Shown here piece after piece: positions 54,505-63,647 of a stretch of 64,000 nt of DNA (position 1 is the first letter of the stretch; each line of letters opens with the position of its first letter). Origin of the DNA: Winogradskyella tangerina (lineage in GTDB: Bacteria > Bacteroidota > Bacteroidia > Flavobacteriales > Flavobacteriaceae); contig NZ_QERF01000001.1 in the NCBI RefSeq assembly GCF_003260205.1, positions 124,001 to 188,000 on the forward strand. Reading direction: 5' to 3'. The position numbers were made by a program, and so were the translations under genes. The notes beneath the pieces are model-generated. The model had not been told where the DNA came from. It did not search any database and saw only the letters and a program-made list of their open reading frames with translations.

Positions 54505-54666
54505 ATGAAACACAACAACACCACTGATAAACTAACACGCAAAGATGCTATTAAGAAAATGGGCAAGTATGCTGCATTGACTGCAGTAGGTACTTTCGTG
54601 ATTTTAAATCCACTTAAAGCACAATCGTCTTCACCTCCAGATCCGGGAGGGAATCCATTTGATTAA
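54505..54666 (+). CDS. Short signal-peptide-like precursor (53 residues)
   Basis: A 53-residue peptide starting MKHNN, with a basic n-region (KLTRKDAIKKMGK), a hydrophobic core (YAALTAVGTFVIL), a likely cleavage site after LKA and a 14-residue mature tail: QSSSPPDPGGNPFD. The opening resembles the twin-basic start of Tat-like leaders but with only one Arg. It lies between a -7 box and an HPr-kinase-like gene 13 bp downstream, an arrangement typical of modified-peptide precursors. The three adjacent serines are possible phosphorylation sites for that kinase. I recall similar Pro/Gly-ended mini-proteins in Bacteroidota, but no studied function. Confidence 0.65.
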   Translation: MKHNNTTDKLTRKDAIKKMGKYAALTAVGTFVILNPLKAQSSSPPDPGGNPFD

Positions 54667-54679
54667 TTCTTAATTTATT

Positions 54680-55813
54680 TTGAATAACCATTTAGCACCA
54701 ACATATCAAGTTCAGTTCGGTGGTTATTGGATATTGTGGTATTCCTCATCAAATAATTATAGTGTTGTTGACAACGAATTCAAAATGCTATTGGAAGCAT
54801 ATTTAAATGCAACTTCTGTTGAAGCCTTTTCCTTAGAATTACCTGAATTCGACACCGTCTCGGATCCTCGTAATATTTCAGAAAGCCTGCATGTATATTT
54901 AGAACAGTGTAATCTGCAAGATTCGGAAAAGAAAGACCTAAACTTTGAATTTGAAAATTCAAAAGCTAAAATCAAGAGATTTTATAGCATTCGAGATCAA
55001 ATCATTCAAATTAACTACGACTCGGAACTCGTAGAAAAAACGATTCACCCTTCAATTGCCTATTTAGAACGATCTGAAATTCAACCAACCAATGCAATTT
55101 TTGATGTTTATTTAGATAAAGAACACCTTTGTCTATTTAAGAATAATAAACTTATAACTGCGGTTCCAAAGCGCCAATACCATTTATTACAGGGTAAATT
55201 CATAATGAATCTTTTATCCTTAATTCATAATAAGAAGGAAAGTGAATGGTTAGGGACTTTTCACGGGTCAACAATTTCAAATGGTAACAGCTCAATCTTA
55301 CTAGTTGGTGCCTCGGGTAAAGGAAAAAGTACCCTATGTGCGTTACTTTCTGTCCATGGTTTTGAACTGGTTGCAGATGATGTTTCACCAATGTTATCTG
55401 AAGATGGAAACATCTATTATAACCCTTCAGCAATTTCGATTAAAGAGGGCTCTTTTGATATTTTAAATCCAATCATCGCTCAATTTGATCAACTGCCAGA
55501 AACAGTTTTCAATAAGACTAAAGGAAAACTCAAATATCTCCCTTGTAAACAACCTTCAAACATCAGCTATCCTTGCAAAGCTATCGTAATGGTTAATTAT
55601 GAAAAAAGTGCTGAAACTGTTTTAGAATCAATCACAGTAAAAGAACTTTTGGAAACCTTAATTCCAGAATCCTGGATATCACATCGTCCACAACATTCTA
55701 AACAATTTTTAGATTGGTTAAAAAGTGTCTACTTTTATAAACTAACGTACAGTGAAACTGAATCTGTTATTGACAAAATGGTTTCCCTTTTTGAAGAATC
55801 AGATCGCAATTAG
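54680..55813 (+). CDS. HPr-kinase-like protein with PqqD/RRE-like N-terminus
   Basis: A 377-residue protein with a TTG start 13 bp after the peptide gene. Residues 8-80 (YWILWYSSSNNYSVVDNEF; SVEAFSLEL; SESLHVYLEQC) have the strand-strand-three-helix look of a PqqD-like RiPP recognition element. The C-terminal half is HprK-like: HGSTIS, P-loop LLVGASGKGKSTL (about residues 207-219) and, 14 residues later, the Mg-binding VADD (231-234). HPr-kinase homologues phosphorylate serine; relatives of this type modify lasso peptides. True HPr kinase is unlikely, since the N-terminal domain and context differ. The fusion suggests it binds and phosphorylates the peptide upstream. Confidence 0.72.
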   Translation: MNNHLAPTYQVQFGGYWILWYSSSNNYSVVDNEFKMLLEAYLNATSVEAFSLELPEFDTVSDPRNISESLHVYLEQCNLQDSEKKDLNFEFENSKAKIKRFYSIRDQIIQINYDSELVEKTIHPSIAYLERSEIQPTNAIFDVYLDKEHLCLFKNNKLITAVPKRQYHLLQGKFIMNLLSLIHNKKESEWLGTFHGSTISNGNSSILLVGASGKGKSTLCALLSVHGFELVADDVSPMLSEDGNIYYNPSAISIKEGSFDILNPIIAQFDQLPETVFNKTKGKLKYLPCKQPSNISYPCKAIVMVNYEKSAETVLESITVKELLETLIPESWISHRPQHSKQFLDWLKSVYFYKLTYSETESVIDKMVSLFEESDRN

Positions 55814-55847
55814 TTTTGTTTTTACCTTCAGTAATTAAAAACACAAA

Positions 55848-56909
55848 ATGGCTAATCTAGCTACTATATACCAGCATATTGCCGATATCCTTAGTTTCGA
55901 AAATTCTTCGAGTGCACTGGAATCAAAACTCAGTGATTCAAAATTTAACTGGGATGATATTGTTGTTGAAGGAAGCAGGCATTTAATGCTCCCTGCCATT
56001 TATTGTAGGTTGAAGCAAAAAGAATTGACACATCTTTTACCCATTGACCTTAAAGACTACTTAAAAGAAATTACACAACTTAATAAGGATAGAAACCTTG
56101 CTATTATTCGCCAGATTAAAGAGGTATCCGAGTTGTTTAATAATCATCTAATTGACTACGTATTTATTAAAGGTACAGCATTGCTAATGTCTGAAACATA
56201 TGGCGATATCTCTGAACGAATGCTAAATGATATTGATATTTTAGTAAATACAAATCATTTAAAAGAATCCTTTGAATTACTAATTAAAGAGGGCTATTAC
56301 CCTTCTAAGCAGACGCTAAAAGAAATCCATTTTGAACATAGGCATTTACCCAGACTAAAAACCGATCAGTTTATTTGTGCCATAGAATTGCATGGCAAGC
56401 TTTTTAAAAAAAATAATCACTTATCCATAGAAGAAGTATTGTCTCAAAAGGAGCGTATTAATAAGGTTTTCGTACCGTCTAAAAGGCATCTTATTGAACA
56501 CAATATTCTTAATTATCAAATTAACGATAATGGTTATTTTTTCAATGCAATTAGTTTCAGATCTGCGTTCGATACAGTGTCACTTTTACAATCTGAAGGC
56601 TTATTTTCAGATATTAATTCAAATAAATACACAAAAAGATACTTTAACCTAATCGCCTTATTCTTTGAGGATATATCGGCTAGGCATATCAAAACCAACC
56701 AAACCTTCATTACTACATTTTATCGTTTCAAATTGAAACATATTAGGTTTTATAAAATTTGGCATCGATTTTTGTCGTTCATTCATTTTTTTGGTGTTGT
56801 ATTGGGTAGACTCCCTCATTTCTTCACTAATAGCGCATATAGAGCCGCACTTTTAAAGGATAGAAAACGTATTTTCGGTCATTTTAAGTCTGTTTTCGGA
56901 AATTCTTAA
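55848..56909 (+). CDS. Nucleotidyltransferase family protein (NTP_transf_5 type)
   Basis: A 353-residue protein of the uncharacterised nucleotidyltransferase family. The catalytic pattern is FIKGTALLM (about residues 106-114), Arg124, then LNDIDILV with Asp128 and Asp130, and the third acidic residue in AIELHGKL (Glu180). The C-terminal 100 residues are basic and aromatic, with a hydrophobic stretch near residues 310-325 that could contact membrane. It follows the kinase gene by 34 bp. Members of this family accompany HprK-like and PqqD-like genes in polysaccharide or peptide-modification loci, so it may add a nucleotide or sugar-phosphate to the peptide. Confidence 0.8.
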   Translation: MANLATIYQHIADILSFENSSSALESKLSDSKFNWDDIVVEGSRHLMLPAIYCRLKQKELTHLLPIDLKDYLKEITQLNKDRNLAIIRQIKEVSELFNNHLIDYVFIKGTALLMSETYGDISERMLNDIDILVNTNHLKESFELLIKEGYYPSKQTLKEIHFEHRHLPRLKTDQFICAIELHGKLFKKNNHLSIEEVLSQKERINKVFVPSKRHLIEHNILNYQINDNGYFFNAISFRSAFDTVSLLQSEGLFSDINSNKYTKRYFNLIALFFEDISARHIKTNQTFITTFYRFKLKHIRFYKIWHRFLSFIHFFGVVLGRLPHFFTNSAYRAALLKDRKRIFGHFKSVFGNS

Positions 56910-57001
56910 AGACCTAAAACAAAATTCAATAAATAACTTTACTCCATTATTTGTTTTATAAACCATAAAGTTTAACTTTGATAATCAAAATAGCACGTTT
57001 A

Positions 57002-57577
57002 ATGAGAAAATTAGTTTTACTTTTAACTTTATTATTGGCGTTTTCATTTAATTCAAATGGACAAGCCAGTAGAAGCGACAAGGAGTGGTTCGCAAGCGTT
57101 GGTCTCAACGCGATTAATAGTCAAGGAACGCGATCTCCGGTAGGCAAAATGGATGAATGGGCTATTAATATCCCCATTTCACTTGCAGTAGAAGTTGCTT
57201 GGACTTCTGGCCTATCTATCGAACAGTCGTTTACTATTAATTCCTTTTCAGAAGGTGACATCATTGATAATGGTGTTTTAAGAGAAGATTTTACATACTT
57301 TTCATTCGATACACATGCCAAATATTATTTTGGTAAGCATATTTTCCCTCAAGTAGATTGGATTGATTTTTATGGTAATGCCGGAGTTGGATTTTTTAAT
57401 ATTGATGAAACAAACGTCTCGCTTAATTTAGGTGGTGGTGTATTGTTTTGGCTCAATAGAAGACAAACCATTGGTATCAGAGCACAGGTAATTGGTAAAT
57501 TTGCTTTAGACCATTCTGAAAGCGGATTTGACAATAACCATTTCCAAACCCATCTTCAGGCGATATTTGCATTATAA
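57002..57577 (+). CDS. Outer-membrane beta-barrel protein, hypothetical
   Basis: From ATG at 57002 this is a 191-residue protein with a Sec signal (LVLLLTLLLAFSF, ends SNGQA) and eight predicted strands, including YFSFDTHAKYYFGKHIFP and a final HFQTHLQAIFAL. A TTG 24 bp upstream would add eight residues; the ATG gives a cleaner signal peptide. It lies 92 bp after the peptide-kinase cassette with no terminator between, so co-transcription is possible. Function unknown. Confidence 0.65.
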   Translation: MRKLVLLLTLLLAFSFNSNGQASRSDKEWFASVGLNAINSQGTRSPVGKMDEWAINIPISLAVEVAWTSGLSIEQSFTINSFSEGDIIDNGVLREDFTYFSFDTHAKYYFGKHIFPQVDWIDFYGNAGVGFFNIDETNVSLNLGGGVLFWLNRRQTIGIRAQVIGKFALDHSESGFDNNHFQTHLQAIFAL

Positions 57578-57595
57578 TACTTAGAATCTATATAG

Positions 57596-57624
57596 AAAAA
57601 GGCGCTCATTAAAGCGCCTTTTTT
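57596..57624. terminator. Bidirectional terminator
   Basis: AAAAAGGCGCT pairs with AGCGCCTTTTT around CATTAA, between the plus-strand barrel gene and the minus-strand sugar decarboxylase gene. Confidence 0.9.
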
Positions 57625-57643
57625 ATTGTTGTATAGCTTCTTA

Positions 57644-58588
57644 TTAAGACTCGCTCAATAGATTATCAAAATACTGAATGGTATGTTGTAAGCCTTCGCG
57701 TAGATTCACCTTAGGCTCCCAACCATTGAGTTCTTGTTTTGCCAAACTAATATCTGGTCGGCGTTGCATAGGATCATCTTTTGGTAACGGCAAATAGGTG
57801 ATTTTTGATTTTGAACCGGTTAATTCAATTACCTCATCAGCTAATTTAAGCATGGTGAATTCACTAGGATTACCTATGTTAACAGGTCCTATAAATTCAT
57901 CTCGAGTATCCATCATACGGACAGTTCCTTCAATTAGATCATCAACATACTGAAAACTCCTGGTCTGAGTACCATCTCCAAATATGGTTATATCATCTCC
58001 CCTTAATGCCTGAACTATAAAGTTCGACACTACTCTACCATCTTGAGGATGCATTCTAGGACCATAAGTATTAAAAATTCTAATGATCTTTATTTTTACA
58101 TCATTCTGATTATGGTAATCCATAAACAAAGTTTCAGCACAGCGTTTACCTTCATCATAACAAGATCTAAGCCCAATAGGGTTTACATTGCCCCAGTAAC
58201 TTTCTGGTTGTGGATGCACCGTAGGATCACCATATACCTCACTCGTAGATGCCTGTAATATCTTTGCTTTTACACGTTTGGCAAGCCCTAACATATTAAT
58301 TGCACCCATTACAGAGGTCTTCACCGTTTTTATTGGGTTATATTGATAATGAACTGGTGAAGCCGGACAAGCAAGGTTATAAATCTCATCAACTTCAACC
58401 ATATAAGGATTTGTAATATCGTGACGCACCAATTCAAAATAATGATGATCCATCAAATGCTCGATATTACGTTTAGAACCTGTAAAATAATTGTCTAAAC
58501 AGATAACTTCATTGCCTTCGTTTAGTAGTCGTTCGCAAAGGTGAGAGCCTACAAATCCGGCACCTCCTGTTATCAATATTTTTTTCAT
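57644..58588 (-). CDS. uxs: UDP-glucuronate decarboxylase (UXS)
   Basis: A 314-residue extended short-chain dehydrogenase that makes UDP-xylose from UDP-glucuronate. The Rossmann motif [12 protein letters not shown] (residues 6-17), the UXS motif [15 protein letters not shown] (71-85), Glu117 in STSEVYG, and the catalytic Tyr144 and Lys148 in CYDEGKR are all present. These distinguish it from GalE and RmlB. It lies outside the capsule operon but could supply xylose or a related pentose to it. Confidence 0.93.
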   Translation of the reverse strand: MKKILITGGAGFVGSHLCERLLNEGNEVICLDNYFTGSKRNIEHLMDHHYFELVRHDITNPYMVEVDEIYNLACPASPVHYQYNPIKTVKTSVMGAINMLGLAKRVKAKILQASTSEVYGDPTVHPQPESYWGNVNPIGLRSCYDEGKRCAETLFMDYHNQNDVKIKIIRIFNTYGPRMHPQDGRVVSNFIVQALRGDDITIFGDGTQTRSFQYVDDLIEGTVRMMDTRDEFIGPVNIGNPSEFTMLKLADEVIELTGSKSKITYLPLPKDDPMQRRPDISLAKQELNGWEPKVNLREGLQHTIQYFDNLLSES

Positions 58589-58635
58589 TGGTTCAAATGA
58601 TTAATTAACCAAAAATAACGCTTATTTCTTACACT

Positions 58636-59496
58636 TCAGTATCCTGCAAATCTAAAATTCAGCATTTGTCTTACATACTTATACAGCTCAGGAAACCTCG
58701 ACCTAAACTCCGTCGGTGTTTCGATGAAATTTTCTAATATCACCGCGAAAAATTCATAGTGATTTGTATAGGCATAGGCTCTGAAGTACTTAGAGGATAT
58801 AAGTTCTTGTCTGACGTCTGGATTATTCTCTAAATAAGAAATGATCTCCTTAAAGCCTCTCTTGAAAATTTCACTACTTATATCATCATTACTAAATGCA
58901 TTCAAGTGAATAGCATGGCCAAACTCATGGATTCCAAGGTTTAAATTATCGTCTCCAACATGATATCCCTTTTTGAAGTCTTCCCACGAAAATACAATTG
59001 CACCATGTTGAGGATTGGTTTCTCCTTGATGATAAGCATCATTTAATCTTGAATAATAAGCCTCGGGGTAAATGATGATCTTATCAAATAATTCTAATTT
59101 ATACTTTCTAAACCCAAAGGTTAGCATCACTGCAGTAGCTGATATAAGAGTTGCCATTTTTTCACTAACATCTTGCCCATCTCTTCCTATAAAGTTTTTA
59201 CTTTCTATGAAAGTGGCCAGTCGATGATGGAATATCTCCTTATCCTTCAAGCTTAACTTATTATAAAAACTAAACTCTTTGCGAAGTATACTTGACTGAT
59301 TTATAGATATTTTTCTATTAGACAAAGGAAAGTTTAAAAAGAAGGGCTTTCTATACATATAAGCATATAATTGCTCAACATATATCATTATTCGTGCGAG
59401 AACGAACAAAGCTAGGGCTACCATCAAAATGTAGGGAAACTCCATATATAATGTAGGGTCAATTTCAGGAAGTTGGGTCTCCGGTAGGTTCATCAT
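58636..59496 (-). CDS. MtfA-like zinc peptidase (M90 family)
   Basis: A 286-residue protein with one N-terminal transmembrane helix (residues 20-38) and an MtfA-type domain. The zinc site is HEFGH at residues 190-194, and YEFFAV near 247-252 offers the third ligand Glu248. E. coli MtfA is soluble and acts on the Mlc regulator; this membrane-anchored variant is usual in Bacteroidota. Substrate unknown. Confidence 0.85.
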   Translation of the reverse strand: MMNLPETQLPEIDPTLYMEFPYILMVALALFVLARIMIYVEQLYAYMYRKPFFLNFPLSNRKISINQSSILRKEFSFYNKLSLKDKEIFHHRLATFIESKNFIGRDGQDVSEKMATLISATAVMLTFGFRKYKLELFDKIIIYPEAYYSRLNDAYHQGETNPQHGAIVFSWEDFKKGYHVGDDNLNLGIHEFGHAIHLNAFSNDDISSEIFKRGFKEIISYLENNPDVRQELISSKYFRAYAYTNHYEFFAVILENFIETPTEFRSRFPELYKYVRQMLNFRFAGY

Positions 59497-59610
59497 GGCT
59501 AAATATAGTATAAATTAAAAAACCTTACTGATGAAGAATAAATTTTATCGTTTTGACCACTGTAGGAGTATAGCTCCTAATTGCGCTCCGCCTTGAAAAT
59601 AGCACAAACA

Positions 59611-59641
59611 AAAAAACGCTCAAGCGAGCTTGGCGTTTTTT
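59611..59641 (-). terminator. Terminator after tRNA-Arg
   Basis: AAAAAACGC and CAAGC pair with GCTTG and GCGTTTTTT across a GA loop, with one unpaired T. It sits downstream of the tRNA on the minus strand. Confidence 0.8.
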
Positions 59642-59661
59642 CTTATTGGGCTATTTATTCG

Positions 59662-59735
59662 TGACCACGGTAGGATTCAAACCTACGACCGCTGGAGCCG
59701 AAATCCAGTGCTCTATTCAGCTGAGCTACGTGGCC
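59662..59735 (-). tRNA. tRNA-Arg (anticodon TCG)
   Basis: The minus strand folds into a complete cloverleaf. The acceptor stem GGCCACG pairs with CGTGGTC (one G-U), the D arm is AGCTCAGCTGAATAGAGCA, and the anticodon arm CTGGA-TTTCGGC-TCCAG has anticodon TCG, reading CGA codons for arginine. The T arm contains GTTTGAATC with flanking CGTAG/CTACC pairing. The 3' CCA is not encoded. It begins 12 bp downstream of yqeY, so the two may share a transcript. Confidence 0.93.
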
Positions 59736-59747
59736 ATTATTTTGTGC

Positions 59748-60200
59748 CTAAGCCATTAATTTAGCCTTTACAATGGTAGAGATAGTCTTACCATCTGCTC
59801 TACCTGCTAATTCCTTATTAACAATTCCCATCACCTTACCCATATCTTTCATACCAGAAGCTCCGATCTCGTCGATGGTCATCACTACTACCTTTTCAAT
59901 TTCTTCTTCGCTTAACGCTTCAGGTAAAAACTGACTGATCACTTCAGCTTGGTCTAATTCGGGTAAAGCCAAATCTTTTCGATCTTGCTCTAAATAAATT
60001 GCCGCACTGTCCTTGCGTTGTTTTACTAACTTCTGAAGTAATTTTAACTCTTCTTCTTCCGTTAACTCGTCTTTATCGCTTGACGATGTCAATGCTAACA
60101 ATATGGCCGATTTAACCGCTCTTAAGGCTTCTAATGCCACCTGATCTTTTTCTTTCATGGCTGTTTTCATGGCAGCCATAACGTCCTGTTGTAAGCTCAT
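59748..60200 (-). CDS. yqeY: GatB/YqeY domain protein
   Basis: A 150-residue protein of the YqeY family, related to the C-terminal domain of the GatB amidotransferase subunit that contacts tRNA. Conserved parts: MKEKDQVALEALRAVKSAIL near the start, QFLPEALSEEEI, GASGMKDMGKVMGIVNKEL and the C-terminal AGRADGKTISTIVKAKL. I start it at 60200, because the longer frame to 60311 runs through the ftsZ terminator. Function is not settled; stress-related tRNA handling is often proposed. The tRNA-Arg gene lies directly downstream. Confidence 0.9.
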   Translation of the reverse strand: MSLQQDVMAAMKTAMKEKDQVALEALRAVKSAILLALTSSSDKDELTEEEELKLLQKLVKQRKDSAAIYLEQDRKDLALPELDQAEVISQFLPEALSEEEIEKVVVMTIDEIGASGMKDMGKVMGIVNKELAGRADGKTISTIVKAKLMA

Positions 60201-60273
60201 TTCTGTCTTAATTAAATTGAATTGCGAAGATACTAAAAAAGTTAAGCGTAAATTAATTTTAAGTGGTAACAAA

Positions 60274-60306
60274 AAGCCCAAAAAGTTGGAGGGACCTTTT
60301 GGGCTT
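60274..60306 (-). terminator. Terminator of ftsZ
   Basis: On the minus strand, AAGCCCAAAAG pairs with CTTTTTGGGCTT across a GTCCCTCCAA loop and continues into T-rich sequence, 37 bp after the ftsZ stop codon. Confidence 0.85.
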
Positions 60307-60342
60307 GACAAGGGTGAGTAAACACTTAACTTAAACTTGCTA

Positions 60343-62265
60343 TTAATCTACGTTGTCGTGTAAAAATGAATTGTTACTTCTCAACTGAACATCATCATTA
60401 TCATCTGTACCAACCGATAATCGAGAAGCATTGGTTTCTGATGAATGCTGTGCATCCTCTAAATTAACACCTTGTCTCTTGTAAGCAGGCTCTTTTTCTA
60501 TTTCGTCAATTTTGGCATTATTGAACTTATAGTTAAAATCTTTCATGTGTTTTCTGCGCTCATTGGCTCTCGCCTTAATAAGTTCAGAAATTGGACTATT
60601 CATTGGGTCGATCTCATCTTCAGCTACCTCTTCGGTTTCTTCGGCTGGAAGAATCTTCTTCTCAAAAACGACTTCCTCTTTTACCTCAACATCTTTAGTT
60701 CCTGTATTCATTGATGATTCGAAGGTTTCAAAATCATCTAAAGCATAACGTTTTTCGCCTTCCTCATTTACTTCGGTTACAGCAATTATTTCAACAGGTT
60801 CATTGACATTCATGTCCTTTACCTCATCATCTAAACTAAAGAACATCTTTTCTTCAGCAGTCTCTGGCTCTTCAACTTTTTCTGGTTCTTTATTTGAAAG
60901 TGGCAAATCGAAGGTTAAAGTAATCTGCTCTTCAGGTTCTGATTCAATCGTTTCAGCTTTATTTTCAATAGGTGTAATTATGAATTCTTCTGCATCGACT
61001 TCAGTAGAAACCGAATCTAAAACCTCCTCATAAACCACATCCATATTTTTCAATAATTCTGTAGTTGGAATGATATCCATATCTGTAGTTACTTCAGATT
61101 CTAGATCATCTTCATCGATCAAAGTATGACGTACAATAGGATCTTCCTTCTTCTCCTCTAAAACAATATCGGGTGTTATGATCGCTGGTTCCTTTTCTTG
61201 AGTACTCACTTCTTCAATAACATCTTCTTCAAGGGCATGAATTACTTTTTTAGTTTCTGTATTGGAGATTTCGTTTTGTTGATCAATATTAAATCCGGTT
61301 GCAATAATAGTTACAGCAATTGCCTCTTGTAACGACTCATCCTCACCAACACCCATAATGATATTGGCACCATGACCTGCTTCATTCTGAATATGATCAT
61401 TGATCTCGCCAATTTCATCGATGGTTATTTCCTGCGAACCAGAAACAATTAATAATAATACATTCTTAGCACCCGTAATCTTATTATCATTCAGTAATGG
61501 TGAATCCAAAGCTTTCATAATGGCTTCTTGTGCTCTCGTCTGACCTGAAGCTGTTGCTGATCCCATGATTGCAGTACCACTATTACTTAAAACGGTCTTA
61601 GCGTCACGTAAGTCAATATTCTGAGTATAGTGATGCGTTATTACTTCAGCAATACCTCTCGAAGCAGTAGATAATACTTCGTCTGCTTTTGAAAAGCCTG
61701 CTTTAAATCCAAGGTTACCATATACCTCACGAAGTTTGTTGTTATTAATAACAATTAATGAGTCCACATGCTGTCTAAGGTTTTCAATACCTCGTTGAGC
61801 TTGCTCGTTACGCATTTTACCTTCAAACTGAAAAGGCATAGTAACAATTCCAACGGTTAGAATATCAAGTTCCTTAGCCATCTTAGCAATAATAGGTGCC
61901 GCACCAGTACCAGTTCCTCCACCCATACCTGCGGTGATAAAAACCATTTTAGTATTGGTATCGAGCATTCTACGGATGTCTTCTAAACTTTCTACAGCAG
62001 CTTGCTCACCAACATCGGGGTTGGCACCTGCACCTAACCCTTCAGTTAGGTTAACACCTAATTGAATTTTATTAGGCACACCGCTATTTTGAAGTGCTTG
62101 AGCATCTGTGTTACAGATCACAAAATCAACGCCTTTAATTCCTTGTTGAAACATGTGATTGATAGCGTTGCTACCGCCACCGCCAACACCAATGACTTTA
62201 ATGACGTTTGACTGATTCTTAGGCAAATCAAATGAGATACTTCCAAATTCGTTGTTGTTACTCAT
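60343..62265 (-). CDS. ftsZ: Cell division GTPase FtsZ
   Basis: A 640-residue tubulin-like GTPase that forms the division ring. The N-terminal GTPase has GVGGGGSNAINHM (about residues 26-38), the tubulin signature GMGGGTGTGAAP (about 113-124) and NNNKLREVYGN. The domain ends near residue 325, followed by a very long acidic linker of about 285 residues and a short conserved tail, NNSFLHDNVD, expected to bind FtsA. Long linkers are normal for flavobacteria but far exceed the E. coli length (383 residues total). It follows ftsA by 47 bp in the division cluster. Confidence 0.97.
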   Translation of the reverse strand: MSNNNEFGSISFDLPKNQSNVIKVIGVGGGGSNAINHMFQQGIKGVDFVICNTDAQALQNSGVPNKIQLGVNLTEGLGAGANPDVGEQAAVESLEDIRRMLDTNTKMVFITAGMGGGTGTGAAPIIAKMAKELDILTVGIVTMPFQFEGKMRNEQAQRGIENLRQHVDSLIVINNNKLREVYGNLGFKAGFSKADEVLSTASRGIAEVITHHYTQNIDLRDAKTVLSNSGTAIMGSATASGQTRAQEAIMKALDSPLLNDNKITGAKNVLLLIVSGSQEITIDEIGEINDHIQNEAGHGANIIMGVGEDESLQEAIAVTIIATGFNIDQQNEISNTETKKVIHALEEDVIEEVSTQEKEPAIITPDIVLEEKKEDPIVRHTLIDEDDLESEVTTDMDIIPTTELLKNMDVVYEEVLDSVSTEVDAEEFIITPIENKAETIESEPEEQITLTFDLPLSNKEPEKVEEPETAEEKMFFSLDDEVKDMNVNEPVEIIAVTEVNEEGEKRYALDDFETFESSMNTGTKDVEVKEEVVFEKKILPAEETEEVAEDEIDPMNSPISELIKARANERRKHMKDFNYKFNNAKIDEIEKEPAYKRQGVNLEDAQHSSETNASRLSVGTDDNDDVQLRSNNSFLHDNVD

Positions 62266-62312
62266 ATTTTTTGAGATTATGGGATTTTATATATCTTGAT
62301 TAATTAATTCTT

Positions 62313-63644
62313 TTATTCTGCGTTATCTAAAAATTCCTTAACACGTTCGGTCAATTTATCTAAGAATGAACGTCTTTCCTTTCTTGGCTCTTCAACAATT
62401 TCTTCTTGCTCTTCGGTTTCAGAAACTTCCAATTCTGCTGCATTCTGAATAGTTTCTTCTATCTCCTCTGCCTTTTTTCGTTCTTGTCGTTTTAAGCCAT
62501 CCATCACCAAACCAACTGCCGTAGCATATAAAGGACTGGCAATATCTTCATCACTATCTCCTGCTAAATGCTCGTTAGGATAACCAATTCTGGTATCCAT
62601 TCCTGTGATATATTCCACAAGTTGTTTTAAGTGCTTTAGTTGACTTCCGCCACCTGTTAAAACAATACCGGCAATGAGTTTCTTCTTTTGCTCCTCATGA
62701 CCGTAATTCTTTATTTCTACATAAACTTGTTCAACAATCTCAACCACTCTTGCATGGATGATTTTAGACAAGTTTTTTAATGTGATCTCTTTTGGCTCTC
62801 TACCTCTTAAACCAGGTATAGATACAATTTCGTTATCCTTGTTTTCTCCCGGCCATGCCGAACCAAACTTGATTTTCAATAGTTCGGCTTGCTTTTCGAT
62901 GATTGAACAACCTTCTTTGATATCTTCGGTAATCACGTTTCCTCCGAAAGGAATCACAGCTGTATGACGGATAATTCCATCCTTGAATACCGCAAGATCT
63001 GTTGTTCCACCTCCTATATCTATCAAAGCAACTCCAGCCTCTTTTTCTTCCTGACTTAAAACAGCATTTGCAGATGCTAAAGGTTCTAAAGTGATGCCTT
63101 CTAATTCTAATCCGGCACTCTTTACGCACCTTCCAATGTTTCTGATAGAAGACACCTGACCTACAACTACATGGAAATTAGCCTCTAATCTTCCTCCATA
63201 CATGCCGATTGGTTCTTTTATTTCGGCTTGCCCATCAACTTTAAACTCTTGTGGTAGGACATGAATAATTTCTTCACCTGGCAACATCACTAATTTATGA
63301 ACCTGATTGATCAATCGATCAATATCCATCTCATCGATCACAAGTTCAGAATTTGGTCTGGTGATATAATCGCTGTGTTGTAAACTTCTAATATGCTGAC
63401 CAGCGATACCAACGGTTACCTCTTCAATCTTTTCTGACGCCGCAGCTTCAGCTTCTTGTACCGCCTGTTGAATAGATTGAATAGTTTGCGTAATATTATT
63501 AACTACACCACGATGTACACCTAGGCTTTTTGACTTGCCTACACCCAGAATTTCTAACTTTCCATACTCATTTTTGCGCCCAATCATGGCCACAATTTTT
63601 GTAGTTCCAATATCTAAACCTACCGAAATATTCTGCTTGTCCAT
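62313..63644 (-). CDS. ftsA: Cell division protein FtsA
   Basis: A 443-residue actin-fold ATPase that tethers FtsZ to the membrane. The phosphate-1 motif VGLDIGTTKIVAMIG (residues 8-22), the SHS2/1C domain, phosphate-2 LIDIGGGTTDLAVF (about 206-219) and adenosine motif IVLTGGGSQLKHLK are present. A Glu-rich insert precedes the C-terminal amphipathic helix FLDKLTERVKEFLDNAE, the membrane-targeting tip. It follows ftsQ by 3 bp. Confidence 0.96.
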   Translation of the reverse strand: MDKQNISVGLDIGTTKIVAMIGRKNEYGKLEILGVGKSKSLGVHRGVVNNITQTIQSIQQAVQEAEAAASEKIEEVTVGIAGQHIRSLQHSDYITRPNSELVIDEMDIDRLINQVHKLVMLPGEEIIHVLPQEFKVDGQAEIKEPIGMYGGRLEANFHVVVGQVSSIRNIGRCVKSAGLELEGITLEPLASANAVLSQEEKEAGVALIDIGGGTTDLAVFKDGIIRHTAVIPFGGNVITEDIKEGCSIIEKQAELLKIKFGSAWPGENKDNEIVSIPGLRGREPKEITLKNLSKIIHARVVEIVEQVYVEIKNYGHEEQKKKLIAGIVLTGGGSQLKHLKQLVEYITGMDTRIGYPNEHLAGDSDEDIASPLYATAVGLVMDGLKRQERKKAEEIEETIQNAAELEVSETEEQEEIVEEPRKERRSFLDKLTERVKEFLDNAE

Positions 63645-63647
63645 AGT

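Noticed and set aside
54680-55813. Genuine HPr kinase/phosphorylase of carbon control
   Set aside because: It lacks the normal HprK N-terminal domain, has an RRE-like N-terminus instead, and no HPr gene is near.
60201-60311. N-terminal extension of yqeY
   Set aside because: The extension runs through the ftsZ terminator hairpin, and the normal family N-terminus begins at 60200.
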